A DNA stretch of 64,000 bases from Dokdonella_A sp937902695 (GCA_048498135.1 JBEHYO010000002.1:1-64000), one strand, 5' to 3'; positions 1 to 7,589 are shown, counted from the stretch's first letter. Numbers and translations: made by a program. Notes: generated by a model not told the origin, from the sequence alone.

Positions 1-830
1 CCGGCGCGCGCGACGTGATCGCGGAGCTCGCCGAAGCAGCCGCTGGCGCTGACCAGCACGGCCTCGCCGCCGGTCTCGGCGATCGCGGCGCAGGCGCGCG
101 CGACCTCGCGATCCGCGGCCTCGGTGTCGCCCGCGTGCCGCGCGAGCGCGCCGCAGCAGGGCGTGTCTTCCGGCACGGCGACCTCGTAGCCGAGCGCTTC
201 GAGCAGCGCGCGCGCCGCCTCGTGCGTATCGCGGTCGTATACGCTCGCCACGCAGCCGCGGAACAGCGTCACGCGGCCACGATCGGGCGCCGTTCGCGAG
301 CGGGCGATCGGCATCGTCGCGGACGCTGCCGGCACGCGCTCGGCGAGCGTTCGCAGCGAAGGGGGCAGCCAGCGCGAAAGCCGCGGCAGCCAGCGGTCGG
401 CTTTCAGCAGCGCGCCGATCCGGGCGAGCGCGACGAGCCGCGCCGGATCGGTCAGGAGCCGCGCGACGAGGCCGGGCCGCCGCCGCAGCATCGCCCGCGT
501 CCGCGTGATGATTTCGCCGTAACGCACGTCCGACGGGCAGACCGTCTGGCACGAGAGGCAGTCGAGGCACTGGTCCAGGTGCCGGAGCGCCGTCGGATCG
601 GGCTCGAGCCGCCCGCTGGCGATCCAGCGCGCGAGCGCGATGCGCCCGCGGGGCGATTCGGCCTCGTCGAGGCTGATCCGGTAGGTCGGGCAGTGCGGCA
701 GGCAGAGGCCGCACATGACGCACTGGTCGGCCAGCGCCTGGAGAGCGCCATCGGCCGGCGCGCGGGCGGGCGCCTTGCCGTCGGGCGCGGAATCCAGTCG
801 CAATGCGGGTTCCGGCGTATCGGCGGCCAT
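1..830 (-). CDS. Fe-S binding oxidoreductase subunit, GlcF/heterodisulfide-reductase-like (3' end outside window)
   Basis: This gene is read on the minus strand from ATG at 830 and is still open at base 1, so only about 276 codons are visible. The protein begins MAADTPEPAL. It carries two 4Fe-4S motifs of the CxxCxxCxxxCP type, CVMCGLCLPHCP and CLDCLSCQTVCP, within its first about 90 residues. A cysteine-rich CCG-type segment follows (GCVASVYD, then PCCGALARHAGD). This is the architecture of the glycolate oxidase iron-sulfur subunit and related electron-transfer proteins, which pass electrons from a flavoprotein partner. No FAD subunit is visible, so the substrate is unknown. It is divergent from rplM across about 130 bp. 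Confidence 0.85.
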   Translation of the reverse strand, partial: MAADTPEPALRLDSAPDGKAPARAPADGALQALADQCVMCGLCLPHCPTYRISLDEAESPRGRIALARWIASGRLEPDPTALRHLDQCLDCLSCQTVCPSDVRYGEIITRTRAMLRRRPGLVARLLTDPARLVALARIGALLKADRWLPRLSRWLPPSLRTLAERVPAASATMPIARSRTAPDRGRVTLFRGCVASVYDRDTHEAARALLEALGYEVAVPEDTPCCGALARHAGDTEAADREVARACAAIAETGGEAVLVSASGCFGELRDHVARA

Positions 831-961
831 GCCCGGGATGCTAGCATTCACGCCAGTCGAGGCAGTGCGCCCGGTTGCCAGCAGGGGCCGCATCCGCTAT
901 CCTCCCGCGCCTTCTTTTGCCGCCTGCCCCATTCCGGGCCGGCGCCTCGGAGCTTCCGGAT

Positions 962-1390
962 ATGAAAACGATCAGCGCCAAAGCCGATGGCGTGAAGCGC
1001 GATTGGTTCGTCGTCGACGCGACCAACAAGACGCTCGGCCGCCTCTGCAGCGAGCTCGCGCACCGCCTGCGCGGCAAGCACAAGCCGATCTTCACGCCGC
1101 ATGTCGATACGGGCGATTATCTCGTCGTCATCAACGCCGAGAAAATCCACGTCACCGGCGCGAAGCTCGACGACAAGAACTACCATCGCTTCACGGGCCA
1201 CATCGGCAACCTGAAGACGACCTCGCTCAAGGACATGCTCGCGCGTCATCCCGAGCGCGTGATCGAGATCGGCGTCAAGGGCATGCTGCCGAAAACCCCG
1301 CTCGGCCGGGCGATGTTCAAGAAGCTCAAGGTCTACGCCGGCGCGGAGCATCCCCATACGGCGCAGCAGCCCCAGGCCCTGGATTTCTGA
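962..1390 (+). CDS. rplM: 50S ribosomal protein L13
   Basis: The 142-residue protein starts MKTISAKADGVKRDWF, the usual length for L13. The conserved core DATNKTLGRLCSELAHRLRGK and the segment GMLPKTPLGR are present. An upstream in-frame ATG at 875 would add 29 residues unlike L13. The ATG at 962 is preceded by a GGAGC ribosome binding site and is chosen. L13 is an early assembly protein of the large subunit. rpsI follows 48 bp downstream in the same direction, the standard rplM-rpsI operon. Confidence 0.98.
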   Translation: MKTISAKADGVKRDWFVVDATNKTLGRLCSELAHRLRGKHKPIFTPHVDTGDYLVVINAEKIHVTGAKLDDKNYHRFTGHIGNLKTTSLKDMLARHPERVIEIGVKGMLPKTPLGRAMFKKLKVYAGAEHPHTAQQPQALDF

Positions 1391-1438
1391 TCGACCCTGC
1401 ACGGGCCCCGTGCGGACACTGACTAAAGAACGAGACAC

Positions 1439-1831
1439 ATGGCAACTCAGCAGAATTACGGCACCGGCCGTCGCAAGTCCTCCGCGGCCCGCGTGTTCCT
1501 GCGCAAGGGCAGCGGCAGCATCGTGGTCAACGGCAAGCCGCTCGACCAGTTCTTCGGTCGCGAGACCTCGCGCATGATCGTGCGCCAGCCGCTCGAGCTG
1601 ACGCAGAACACCGACAAGTTCGACGTTCTCGTGACGGTCGAAGGCGGCGGCATGACCGGTCAGGCCGGCGCGATCCGCCTCGGCATCGCACGCGCGCTGG
1701 TCGAGTACGACGAGACGCTCAAGTCGCCGCTTCGCAAGGCCGGCTTCATGACGCGCGATGCGCGCGAGGTCGAGCGCAAGAAGGTCGGCCTCCACAAGGC
1801 CCGCCGCGCGACGCAGTACTCGAAGCGCTAA
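1439..1831 (+). CDS. rpsI: 30S ribosomal protein S9
   Basis: The 130-residue protein begins MATQQNYGTGRRKSSAARV and ends KARRATQYSKR, the typical S9 N-terminus and basic C-terminal tail that reaches the P-site tRNA. The GGGMTGQAGAIRLGIARAL core is intact. It is co-oriented with rplM and probably cotranscribed with it. tRNA-Gln follows 48 bp after the stop codon. Confidence 0.98.
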   Translation: MATQQNYGTGRRKSSAARVFLRKGSGSIVVNGKPLDQFFGRETSRMIVRQPLELTQNTDKFDVLVTVEGGGMTGQAGAIRLGIARALVEYDETLKSPLRKAGFMTRDAREVERKKVGLHKARRATQYSKR

Positions 1832-1879
1832 GCGTTTCCCCCGAAGCGCAGCGCGCCGGCGCTTCAGGCGAGCACCATT

Positions 1880-1953
1880 TGGGGGATCGTCTAATGGTAG
1901 GACAACGGACTCTGACTCCGTTTATCTAGGTTCGAATCCTAGTCCCCCAGCCA
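1880..1953 (+). tRNA. tRNA-Gln (anticodon CTG)
   Basis: A complete cloverleaf can be drawn. The acceptor stem is TGGGGGA/TCCCCCA, the D arm is GTC-TAATGGTA-GGAC, and the anticodon stem ACGGA/TCCGT encloses the loop CTCTGAC with anticodon CTG. The T arm is CTAGG-TTCGAAT-CCTAG. Discriminator G and an encoded CCA end the gene at 1953. The unpaired-looking U at position 1 and the CUG anticodon fit glutamine tRNA reading CAG. It lies directly behind rpsI and before a strong terminator. Confidence 0.95.
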
Positions 1954-1960
1954 ACGTCAA

Positions 1961-1990
1961 AGGCCCCGCTCGTGCGGGGCTTTTGCTTTT
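1961..1990 (+). terminator. Rho-independent terminator after tRNA-Gln
   Basis: The stem GCCCCGC / GCGGGGC closes on a TCGT loop and is followed by TTTTGCTTTT. It begins about 10 bp after the tRNA 3' end and is the obvious terminator for the rplM-rpsI-tRNA unit. Confidence 0.9.
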
Positions 1991-2046
1991 TGGCGTCAGG
2001 CTCGGGTTTCGGGGGTGTTGCGAGGCTCGTGCGAGAGCGACGTGCT

Positions 2047-3108
2047 CTAGCGTGCCTTCCGTGTGGGCTGAGCGCGCTGCTCTTTCCGGCGTTGCCGCAT
2101 CAAACCGTAGCCCGCGAGTTTTTTTGTCCGTTCGTCCCAGAGCCTCAACGTCAGGCTCTTGAGACTCGCGCCCAACGTTATCGGCTTTACGAGTTTGAAT
2201 ATGGGGTCGGCATCGTGGCACCGCTGCAGGTTGTAGTTCGGGATTCGCGGGCTGAGATGATGAATGTGATGAAAGCCGATGTTTCCGGAGAACCACTGCA
2301 GAATCCGCGGCAATTTGTAGAACGAACTTCCCTGAAGCGCGGCGGCCGTGTAATCCCAGTTTTCTCCACGTTCCCAGTACACATCCTCGAACTGATGCTG
2401 GACGTAGAACATCCAGACGCCGGCAGCGCCTCCGACCATCGTCACGACCAGCTGCAGCAGGAGAAACGCCTTGACGCCAAAGATCCAGCTCATCGTCACG
2501 ACGTAGCACGCCACGGCGAAGTTCATCCACCAGACGGAGCGGCGTTCGCGACGCCCCTTCGTCGACGGTATGCGCTGCAGCACGACGAAAAGAAACAACG
2601 GCGCAATGAGAAGCAGCACGACCGGATTGCGTGCGAGGCGGTACGAGAAGCGCTTCCACCGTGACGATTCCAGATACTCCTGCACGGTCATGGTCCAGAC
2701 GTCGCCCGTTCCGCGTTTGTCGAGATGGCCAGCCGTGCCGTGGTGAATCGCGTGTTCCCAGCGCCACTGATAGTACGGTGTGAGGGTCAGAATGCCGGCG
2801 ACGAATCCCAGTACGTTATTGGCGCGCTGCGACTTGAAAAAGGATCCGTGCCCGCAGTCGTGAAAGATGATGAAAATCCGCACGAGAAATCCGCCGGCGA
2901 CCATCGCGAGCGGAATGGCGAGCCACCAGGACACCCGCAGGCTGAGGTACATCAGCCACCAGAGCAGTGCGTACGGAACGAATGTGTTCGCAATCTGCAG
3001 CAGCGCGCGCCACGTCGAGGGCTGTTGAAACTCCCGCACGGCACGTTGCCAAGCGGCCTTGTCGGCGGCATCGACCCCCAATGGGCTAGTCGTTTGTGCG
3101 GTGGTCAT
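2047..3108 (-). CDS. Membrane fatty acid desaturase
   Basis: The 353-residue integral membrane protein has the three histidine clusters of acyl-lipid desaturases: HDCGH at about residues 83-87, HAIHH at 119-123 and HHIHH at 280-284. Together they bind the di-iron centre that introduces a double bond into a fatty acyl chain using O2. Hydrophobic segments lie at about 42-80, 163-180, 195-210 and 215-235. A VWMFYVQHQFE stretch before the third box is typical of DesA/Des-type enzymes. Regiospecificity cannot be read from sequence. An FNR-type dyad lies 68 bp upstream of the start codon, which would link membrane desaturation to oxygen or redox state. Confidence 0.9.
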   Translation of the reverse strand: MTTAQTTSPLGVDAADKAAWQRAVREFQQPSTWRALLQIANTFVPYALLWWLMYLSLRVSWWLAIPLAMVAGGFLVRIFIIFHDCGHGSFFKSQRANNVLGFVAGILTLTPYYQWRWEHAIHHGTAGHLDKRGTGDVWTMTVQEYLESSRWKRFSYRLARNPVVLLLIAPLFLFVVLQRIPSTKGRRERRSVWWMNFAVACYVVTMSWIFGVKAFLLLQLVVTMVGGAAGVWMFYVQHQFEDVYWERGENWDYTAAALQGSSFYKLPRILQWFSGNIGFHHIHHLSPRIPNYNLQRCHDADPIFKLVKPITLGASLKSLTLRLWDERTKKLAGYGLMRQRRKEQRAQPTRKAR

Positions 3109-3175
3109 CGATCAGGGAGCCTTTCCGGGACGGGTGCTCTCTCGAACATTGAATGGCAGCGTCGCTTTACGCAAG

Positions 3176-3189
3176 TTGACCTGCGTCAA
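3176..3189. promoter_or_regulatory. FNR/DNR-type binding site (perfect dyad)
   Basis: TTGAC-CTGC-GTCAA is a perfect inverted repeat matching the TTGAT-N4-ATCAA class of Crp/Fnr-family operators. It lies 68 bp before the desaturase start, a distance that would suit a class II position near -41.5 with a short leader. Confidence 0.65.
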
Positions 3190-3196
3190 TAATCGC

Positions 3197-3216
3197 CATG
3201 GCATGGCATGGCATGG
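3197..3216. repeat. Short tandem repeat (CATGG)x4
   Basis: Four perfect copies of the pentamer CATGG lie between the desaturase and the sensor gene, 8 bp from an FNR-type site. No coding frame explains them. Confidence 0.9.
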
Positions 3217-3335
3217 CTCGCTTGCCGGACCAGCATATGGGGGTCCGTGGGCAGTCACCTCCGCCGCCTGGCAGATGGATCGACTGATGAGACCCCGGAG
3301 CGGGGCGCACTCAGCCGATCCGATGGCACGGTTGT

Positions 3336-3349
3336 TTGATCCTTCTCAA
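3336..3349. promoter_or_regulatory. FNR/DNR-type binding site (one mismatch)
   Basis: TTGAT-CCTT-CTCAA keeps the TTGA-N6-TCAA core of Fnr-family operators, with one mismatch to the symmetrical consensus. It lies 66 bp before the ATG of the sensor gene at 3415, almost the same spacing as the site serving the desaturase. Confidence 0.55.
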
Positions 3350-3414
3350 GGTCTCGCGCGAAAAACCTGGGAATCTTCGGGTACTGGCCTGCATGGCGTC
3401 GAGGTGGATCGCAT

Positions 3415-4245
3415 ATGACACTTCTCGGGTCTCCACGATCAAGCCGCCTCATCGTGGGACTCCTGCTCTGCATCACTGTCGCGGCGAGCACATATGTGGG
3501 AATACGCGTCATCCGCGCTGAACAGGCCGATTTTGAAAACGTCGAGGCTGCTGCGCGTCTGGCGCTTGCGCAGGCATCGGCGGCGAGCCTGGAGCGCTCC
3601 GTCGAAACGTCGCGTGCGGTGCTGGCGATCCTGGCGACTGAGATAGGTCATGAGGATCTGGTCCGACCGGACCACAGCCCGCTCGAGGCAAAGCTTCGCG
3701 GCGCGCTGCGGCAAGGGCGTTTTGCCACAGTCGCTTCGCTCAGCCCAAGCGGCAATATCCTGGTTTCCGTGTCGGATGAGAGCGCGGACACCACGCCGTC
3801 CAGCCGAAACACTGCGAGCCTTCGGCTGCATCAGCGCATCGAGGAGCCCGACGGCCGCGTGATCGGGGAAGTGGTGGCCACGGTTCCGCTCGATACGCGC
3901 GTCGAGTACCTCATGCATCCATCGGTACTGGGCGAGGTATCCCTGACTTCACTCAACGGAAGGACGCTCGTAGATGCGGAAGGCAGCGCGACCGACGCAA
4001 TCCTCGACGTATCGGAGCGGGATGCTTTTCAAGGCATGCCCACCGAGGCCGGCGTTACGTCGTCGGCCCCCGCGCACGGAAACCCGATTGCTTTTGCGAT
4101 TGTGAGAGGCCTGCCGATTATGGTCACTGTCACGGGGATGAGCGCCGGCGGACAGCCCTATCTGACAACTATGCTCTTCGCCAACGGAGTCCTTCTCGCG
4201 CTCGGTTGGCTCGGCATGGCGTATTGCATGCGCCGCACGCCATGA
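3415..4245 (+). CDS. Membrane-anchored sensor-like protein without output domain
   Basis: This 276-residue protein has a transmembrane helix at about residues 11-30 (RLIVGLLLCITVAAS), a periplasmic stretch of about 210 residues and a second helix at about 250-270. It ends six residues later (CMRRTP). The first helix, the following heptad-like A-rich segment and the fold-like middle (ASLSPSGNILVSVSDES, then GEVVATVPLDTRVEYL) resemble the dCache/PDC input domains of diguanylate cyclases and histidine kinases. Here nothing follows the second helix. Either the gene is a truncated receptor or the protein signals through a partner. An FNR-type site lies upstream. Confidence 0.6.
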   Translation: MTLLGSPRSSRLIVGLLLCITVAASTYVGIRVIRAEQADFENVEAAARLALAQASAASLERSVETSRAVLAILATEIGHEDLVRPDHSPLEAKLRGALRQGRFATVASLSPSGNILVSVSDESADTTPSSRNTASLRLHQRIEEPDGRVIGEVVATVPLDTRVEYLMHPSVLGEVSLTSLNGRTLVDAEGSATDAILDVSERDAFQGMPTEAGVTSSAPAHGNPIAFAIVRGLPIMVTVTGMSAGGQPYLTTMLFANGVLLALGWLGMAYCMRRTP

Positions 4246-4386
4246 AGACATCCTTGATTGCGTCGACTATGCCCATCGAGTCCCGCGCAACGTGAGGTCA
4301 AGCTGCGCGCAGTCCTGATCCGCGCAGATCCGGTCGGCTTGTTCAGGCGAAGAATACGAAAGCCAGTCGAGATAAAGGGCGACGCA

Positions 4387-4779
4387 TTATTCCGTCGTTT
4401 CGCCGGCGAAGTGCTCGTTGTCGGCTTCCGCGTCATCGCGGGTCGGGTGGACGACGCCATCCCGATGATTCGGCGGCGCATAGAGCGTATAGAGCTTCAG
4501 CGGCACGCTGCCGGTATTGATGATGTTGTGGTTGGTCCCCGCGGGGACCAGCACTGCAAAGCCGGCTCGGATGGCCGTGCGCACGCCGTCGAGAATCGCA
4601 TCGCCGCTTCCCTCTTCGACGCGAAAGAACTGATCCAGCTTATGGACTTCCGCGCCGATCTCTTCCTTGGGCTTCAACGCCATGAGGACAAGCTGGCAGT
4701 GTTTCGCCGTGTACAGGACGCCGCGAAACGCGTCGTTGCCTACGGCGAGCTTCTCGATGTCCTGCACGAAGCCTTTCAT
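4387..4779 (-). CDS. Cupin domain protein
   Basis: The 130-residue protein is a single small beta-barrel cupin. Conserved motif 1 is visible as GAEVHKLDQFFRVEEGSG (residues about 42-60) and motif 2 as VLVPAGTNHNIINTG (about 76-90). The histidines and glutamates of these motifs usually bind a metal ion. The start codon overlaps the stop of an upstream 42-codon reading frame (ATGA), implying translational coupling. The substrate is unknown, and both enzymatic and ligand-sensing roles are known for small cupins. Confidence 0.8.
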   Translation of the reverse strand: MKGFVQDIEKLAVGNDAFRGVLYTAKHCQLVLMALKPKEEIGAEVHKLDQFFRVEEGSGDAILDGVRTAIRAGFAVLVPAGTNHNIINTGSVPLKLYTLYAPPNHRDGVVHPTRDDAEADNEHFAGETTE

Positions 4780-4904
4780 GGTGATTTCCTTTCGGGCCCT
4801 TGATCCAGTTCCCGAGCCGGCGCGGGTTGGGCCTGCAGCCGCTTGTATTCCTTCGCGGGAATGCTGGCCAGGACCCGGTTGATGACACGCGTTTGAGCGG
4901 TCAT
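4776..4904 (-). pseudogene. 42-codon reading frame resembling the N-terminus of a Crp/Fnr regulator
   Basis: ATG at 4904 is preceded by a strong GAGGGAG ribosome binding site. The frame ends with a TGA that overlaps the cupin ATG. The peptide starts MTAQTRVINRVLASIPAKEY and resembles the first about 25 residues of Crp/Fnr proteins (NRLLAALP..EY..L), including the regulator at 7590 (RNRLLAALSAI). The sensor barrel and HTH are missing. It may be a decayed gene kept as a leader that couples translation of the cupin, or a real micropeptide. Confidence 0.5.
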
Positions 4905-4987
4905 TTCGCTCCCTCAGCGCTCACCGCGCGTTCCGCAAACTCCCCGAGCGGCCGGGCCTAAACTCCGCCGGCCAGCCTAGGACCATG

Positions 4988-5263
4988 CTACGGCTCGTGC
5001 TTGCACGAAACGACGAGCGTGCGCTTCATTTCGGTATTGCCGCCCGCGCCCTTGTCCTCGGCATCAGCCGTCTGCGACAAGATCGTGTAGTTGCGAGCCC
5101 CGCATTGCGCATCGGCTTGCTCGGTGCAATCGCCCCAACCTCTGCCCGGCCCCGAACAGTCATAGGTGAGAGTTTTCGCGCCGTCGGACGACTTCACGTT
5201 GTCCATGCAACCGGTGCCCGCGAGCGTCAGGACGCCAAGCGTCAATAGAGTGAATAGGCGCAT
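4988..5263 (-). CDS. Small lipoprotein, function unknown
   Basis: The 91-residue product starts MRLFTLLTLGVLTLAGTGC, a short lipoprotein signal with a lipobox ending at Cys19. The mature part is about 73 residues with five further cysteines, in YDCSGPGRGWGDC, DAQCGARNY and VVSCKHEP, suggesting disulphides in the periplasm. The start at 5263 has a TGGAG ribosome binding site; longer in-frame starts would bury the signal peptide. I do not recognise a named family. Confidence 0.7.
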   Translation of the reverse strand: MRLFTLLTLGVLTLAGTGCMDNVKSSDGAKTLTYDCSGPGRGWGDCTEQADAQCGARNYTILSQTADAEDKGAGGNTEMKRTLVVSCKHEP

Positions 5264-5349
5264 AGGAAAAACTCCAGTGATCCAAAGTGATGGCAGGTCG
5301 CGGCAGAGGCGAGGCCTCGAGCCCCGCTCCCTGCTCCGAACGGCGGCTG

Positions 5350-5826
5350 TCAATGGGCAGCGTGCACCGCATCGTTCTTTGCCTTCGCTGTTGCGGTCGC
5401 TGATGCGTAGTCGGTTTTTGCGCGTGACATGCAATCGTTTTTCGCATCGAGGGCCAGCGCCTCGCACCGCGCCTCGGCGACCTGTCTCGCTGCTGCTGCT
5501 TTGGCCTTGTCGACCTCGTATTGAGCGTCGGCAACCTTGATCTCGGCCTCGCTACGCGCCTTGACGATATCCGCGTCAGCCGCTTCGGCAGGCTTGTCGG
5601 CGGCGTCCTTTTGGGCGTCCGCTCGGACGCCGACCAAGGTCTTGTTGTTCTGCGCAACGACCTGATCGAGTTTCGCCTGCGCGTCGATGATCTTTTTCTG
5701 GCCGTCGGCTTCAGCCTTCGCAATATCGGCCTGAACCTTGGCAGCCGTCTCTGCCTCCTGATTGCATCCTTGCAGCAGCGCGATGGCAAAGGTGATTGCT
5801 ACGACGATGCTGGCTTGCTTGCGCAT
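5350..5826 (-). CDS. Alanine-rich coiled-coil lipoprotein
   Basis: The 158-residue protein starts MRKQASIVVAITFAIALLQGC, a lipoprotein signal with Cys21, behind an excellent GGAGGAG ribosome binding site. The mature part is almost entirely a charged, alanine-rich helix with heptad character (AAKVQADIAKAEADGQKKI and similar). This indicates a periplasmic coiled coil anchored to a membrane. Two cysteines lie near the C-terminus (EARCEALALDAKNDCMSRA). A consensus FNR box lies 122 bp upstream. Function is unknown. Confidence 0.75.
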   Translation of the reverse strand: MRKQASIVVAITFAIALLQGCNQEAETAAKVQADIAKAEADGQKKIIDAQAKLDQVVAQNNKTLVGVRADAQKDAADKPAEAADADIVKARSEAEIKVADAQYEVDKAKAAAARQVAEARCEALALDAKNDCMSRAKTDYASATATAKAKNDAVHAAH

Positions 5827-6312
5827 GAACCTTCTCCTCCGAAAGTCGTTGGGGCGTGGCCCGTCTTGCGGAACCGCAATGCGAAAATGCATTCGGTTCC
5901 CGCATGTAGGCGATGCATGAAACATAGCGATGCGCGCGACTCGACGTTTGATCTGGATCAAGCATCGCGCCAATCGTTGTGCATGCGCCGTCGCTGGATC
6001 TGCGGGAAGAAGAGGTCGGCTTTGTCGACGTTCGTGCCTGCGCGCTGGAAGCCTCGCAGCCTCGATACTCCAGCAGCAACACGGCGAAAAAATCAGGACA
6101 CCGAATCATTCGCGCGCCGCTTCGATCGTCCGACCCGCCCGGCGCCGGGTATGCAAAGCTGCGGCAATGGCGAGAGACGTCGAACGCGGTGGTTAGTCCC
6201 GGTCCCGACGTAGAAAACCGAATCTTTAACACATCCCCCCTCGCATCTTATTAGGCTGAGGCCGCTTTTCCGTACCGTAACGCCGGCCGAACCTAGGTTC
6301 AGGAAAACGGCC
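5827..6312. other. 486-bp divergent intergenic region
   Basis: This space separates the divergent coiled-coil lipoprotein and PAS/GAF genes. Apart from the FNR box at 5948-5961 I see no supported gene. Short open frames on both strands show no recognisable family features. Confidence 0.5.
5948..5961. promoter_or_regulatory. Consensus FNR box
   Basis: TTGAT-CTGG-ATCAA is an exact match to the FNR/ANR consensus TTGAT-N4-ATCAA. It lies 122 bp before the coiled-coil lipoprotein start on the minus strand, and 352 bp before the PAS/GAF gene on the plus strand. Confidence 0.75.
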
Positions 6313-7146
6313 ATGGATCGAGAGGCGCATTGGGGAATTTCCTCCGTGCTCGCGTCTGCGCTGGCACAGCTCTCTCGTGACGCGATTCTGCTGGCCGATC
6401 GAAGCTTTCGCATCATTGTCGCCAGCCCCCGATCGCTGCGAATCCTTCGTCGAGATCATCGGCAGTCGGTGGGGCAACTGCTGACTGAGCTCATCCCCAA
6501 CCTCGCGCCAACGTGCGCGCCGTCGGCAGCAGCGGACTGCGATGTAGACGCTTGCGACGACCGCGTGGTGGCACTACGCGCGGGAGAGCTCGCACGCATC
6601 TCGGTCACTCCGGTGCCGGACGGAGGGTTGATCGCGTTCGTCGTACGGATCGATCCCGTTCACGGATCGGACGCGGGCTCCGAGCGGAACATGGAACGGT
6701 GCGACGCTTTCCTGAGACAAATCGCTCGTTATCTGGCGCGGTTCAAGAAGGCGTCCGATGCCTTGGAGGGCGTACTTGCCTTGACTGCCGCTGCGCTCGA
6801 GATACCGTCCGCGGTCGCCTTCTTGCTCGACGACGATGGCAGTCATCAGGCATTCGCGCACGATGCGCCCCCGGCGATTGTCGAGGCCGCGCTTCACTAT
6901 TTCAAATCTCGCGCACGCGAGCTGGATGATCGGCCGGTCCCGTTTGAATGGCAGGACGATCAAACCCGCATGCGGCTGTTGCGCGAAACCCGACTGCGTA
7001 GTGCAGTGGTACTGAGGATTGCCGAGGGCGATCGAAAGATCGCTGTGCTCGCCGTATTTTCAAGAATGGAGGATCGGTTCGGAGCGATCGAGAAAACCTT
7101 CTTGACGAACATCGCCTACCTGTTCGACGGCATCGATATACGCTGA
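6313..7146 (+). CDS. PAS/GAF-like sensor protein without output domain
   Basis: The 277-residue soluble protein has a PAS-like N-terminus (about residues 18-110; DAILLADRSFRIIVASPRS is typical of the first PAS strands). A short helical linker (about 125-150) leads to a GAF-like domain (about 150-270; ALEGVLALTAAALEIPSAVA at its start and SAVVLRIAEGDRKIAVLAVF in its core). It ends after the GAF fold with no kinase, GGDEF or HTH. It could modulate another protein or be a truncated receptor. The nearest genes are the lipoprotein upstream and the 82-residue protein/Crp pair downstream. Confidence 0.6.
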   Translation: MDREAHWGISSVLASALAQLSRDAILLADRSFRIIVASPRSLRILRRDHRQSVGQLLTELIPNLAPTCAPSAAADCDVDACDDRVVALRAGELARISVTPVPDGGLIAFVVRIDPVHGSDAGSERNMERCDAFLRQIARYLARFKKASDALEGVLALTAAALEIPSAVAFLLDDDGSHQAFAHDAPPAIVEAALHYFKSRARELDDRPVPFEWQDDQTRMRLLRETRLRSAVVLRIAEGDRKIAVLAVFSRMEDRFGAIEKTFLTNIAYLFDGIDIR

Positions 7147-7223
7147 TTGCGTCGCTCATTCGTCCGATTGCCGTGGCGCAATCCGTGGGCGAGCCCGCAA
7201 TATGGCGCCGCATTCAATTGACG

Positions 7224-7472
7224 TCATGCGACCCTCGCCGTGCGATTCGGCCCGGCATCCGGCGCATAGTCGTCGGAGCACGAGGCACCGATGCGCCACT
7301 CACGCACGCGCCCGATATCGTAGCTGGTCCAGCGGGATCGGAAGATGCACTTGGTGTAGGTGCCTTCGATCGCGATGTTGCGATGGTCGAGGACGAACTC
7401 GACCGGCTGGCCGTCGCGCGGCAGCGCAGTGGAACTTCGGATCCACCGCGTGGGATTACCCGGATGGCTCAT
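7224..7472 (-). CDS. Conserved-looking 82-residue protein, function unknown
   Basis: The product begins MSHPGNPTRWIRSSTALPRD and contains DGQPVEFVLDHRNIAIEGTY followed by FRSRWTSYDIGRVREWR. This pattern of short strands looks like a small beta-rich soluble domain rather than an antisense artefact. The ATG at 7472 is preceded by AAAAGGT. It is divergent from the Crp/Fnr gene at 7590, with an FNR-type dyad 71 bp upstream of its start. I do not know its function. Confidence 0.6.
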   Translation of the reverse strand: MSHPGNPTRWIRSSTALPRDGQPVEFVLDHRNIAIEGTYTKCIFRSRWTSYDIGRVREWRIGASCSDDYAPDAGPNRTARVA

Positions 7473-7542
7473 CGCTTTCGACCTTTTTGCGTTGCTGCTT
7501 CGGCCTCGCATCGACAGCGTAGATCTTTTCTGACGGCATTCA

Positions 7543-7556
7543 TTGACCCAGGTCAA
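7543..7556. promoter_or_regulatory. FNR/DNR-type binding site (perfect dyad)
   Basis: TTGAC-CCAG-GTCAA is a perfect palindrome. Its edge is 71 bp from the start of the 82-residue gene (minus) and 34 bp from the Crp/Fnr ATG (plus). The spacing favours activation of the minus-strand gene. It would overlap the leader or promoter of the regulator gene and could repress it. Confidence 0.65.
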
Positions 7557-7589
7557 CAGCCGGGCCCGCCGCGGCGCCATTCTTTATTT

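Larger units (their letters stand above)
3109..3414. other. Divergent intergenic region with two regulator sites
   Basis: The 306 bp between the divergent desaturase and sensor genes contain the FNR-type dyads at 3176-3189 and 3336-3349 and the CATGG tandem repeat. No convincing gene is seen here. Confidence 0.6.
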
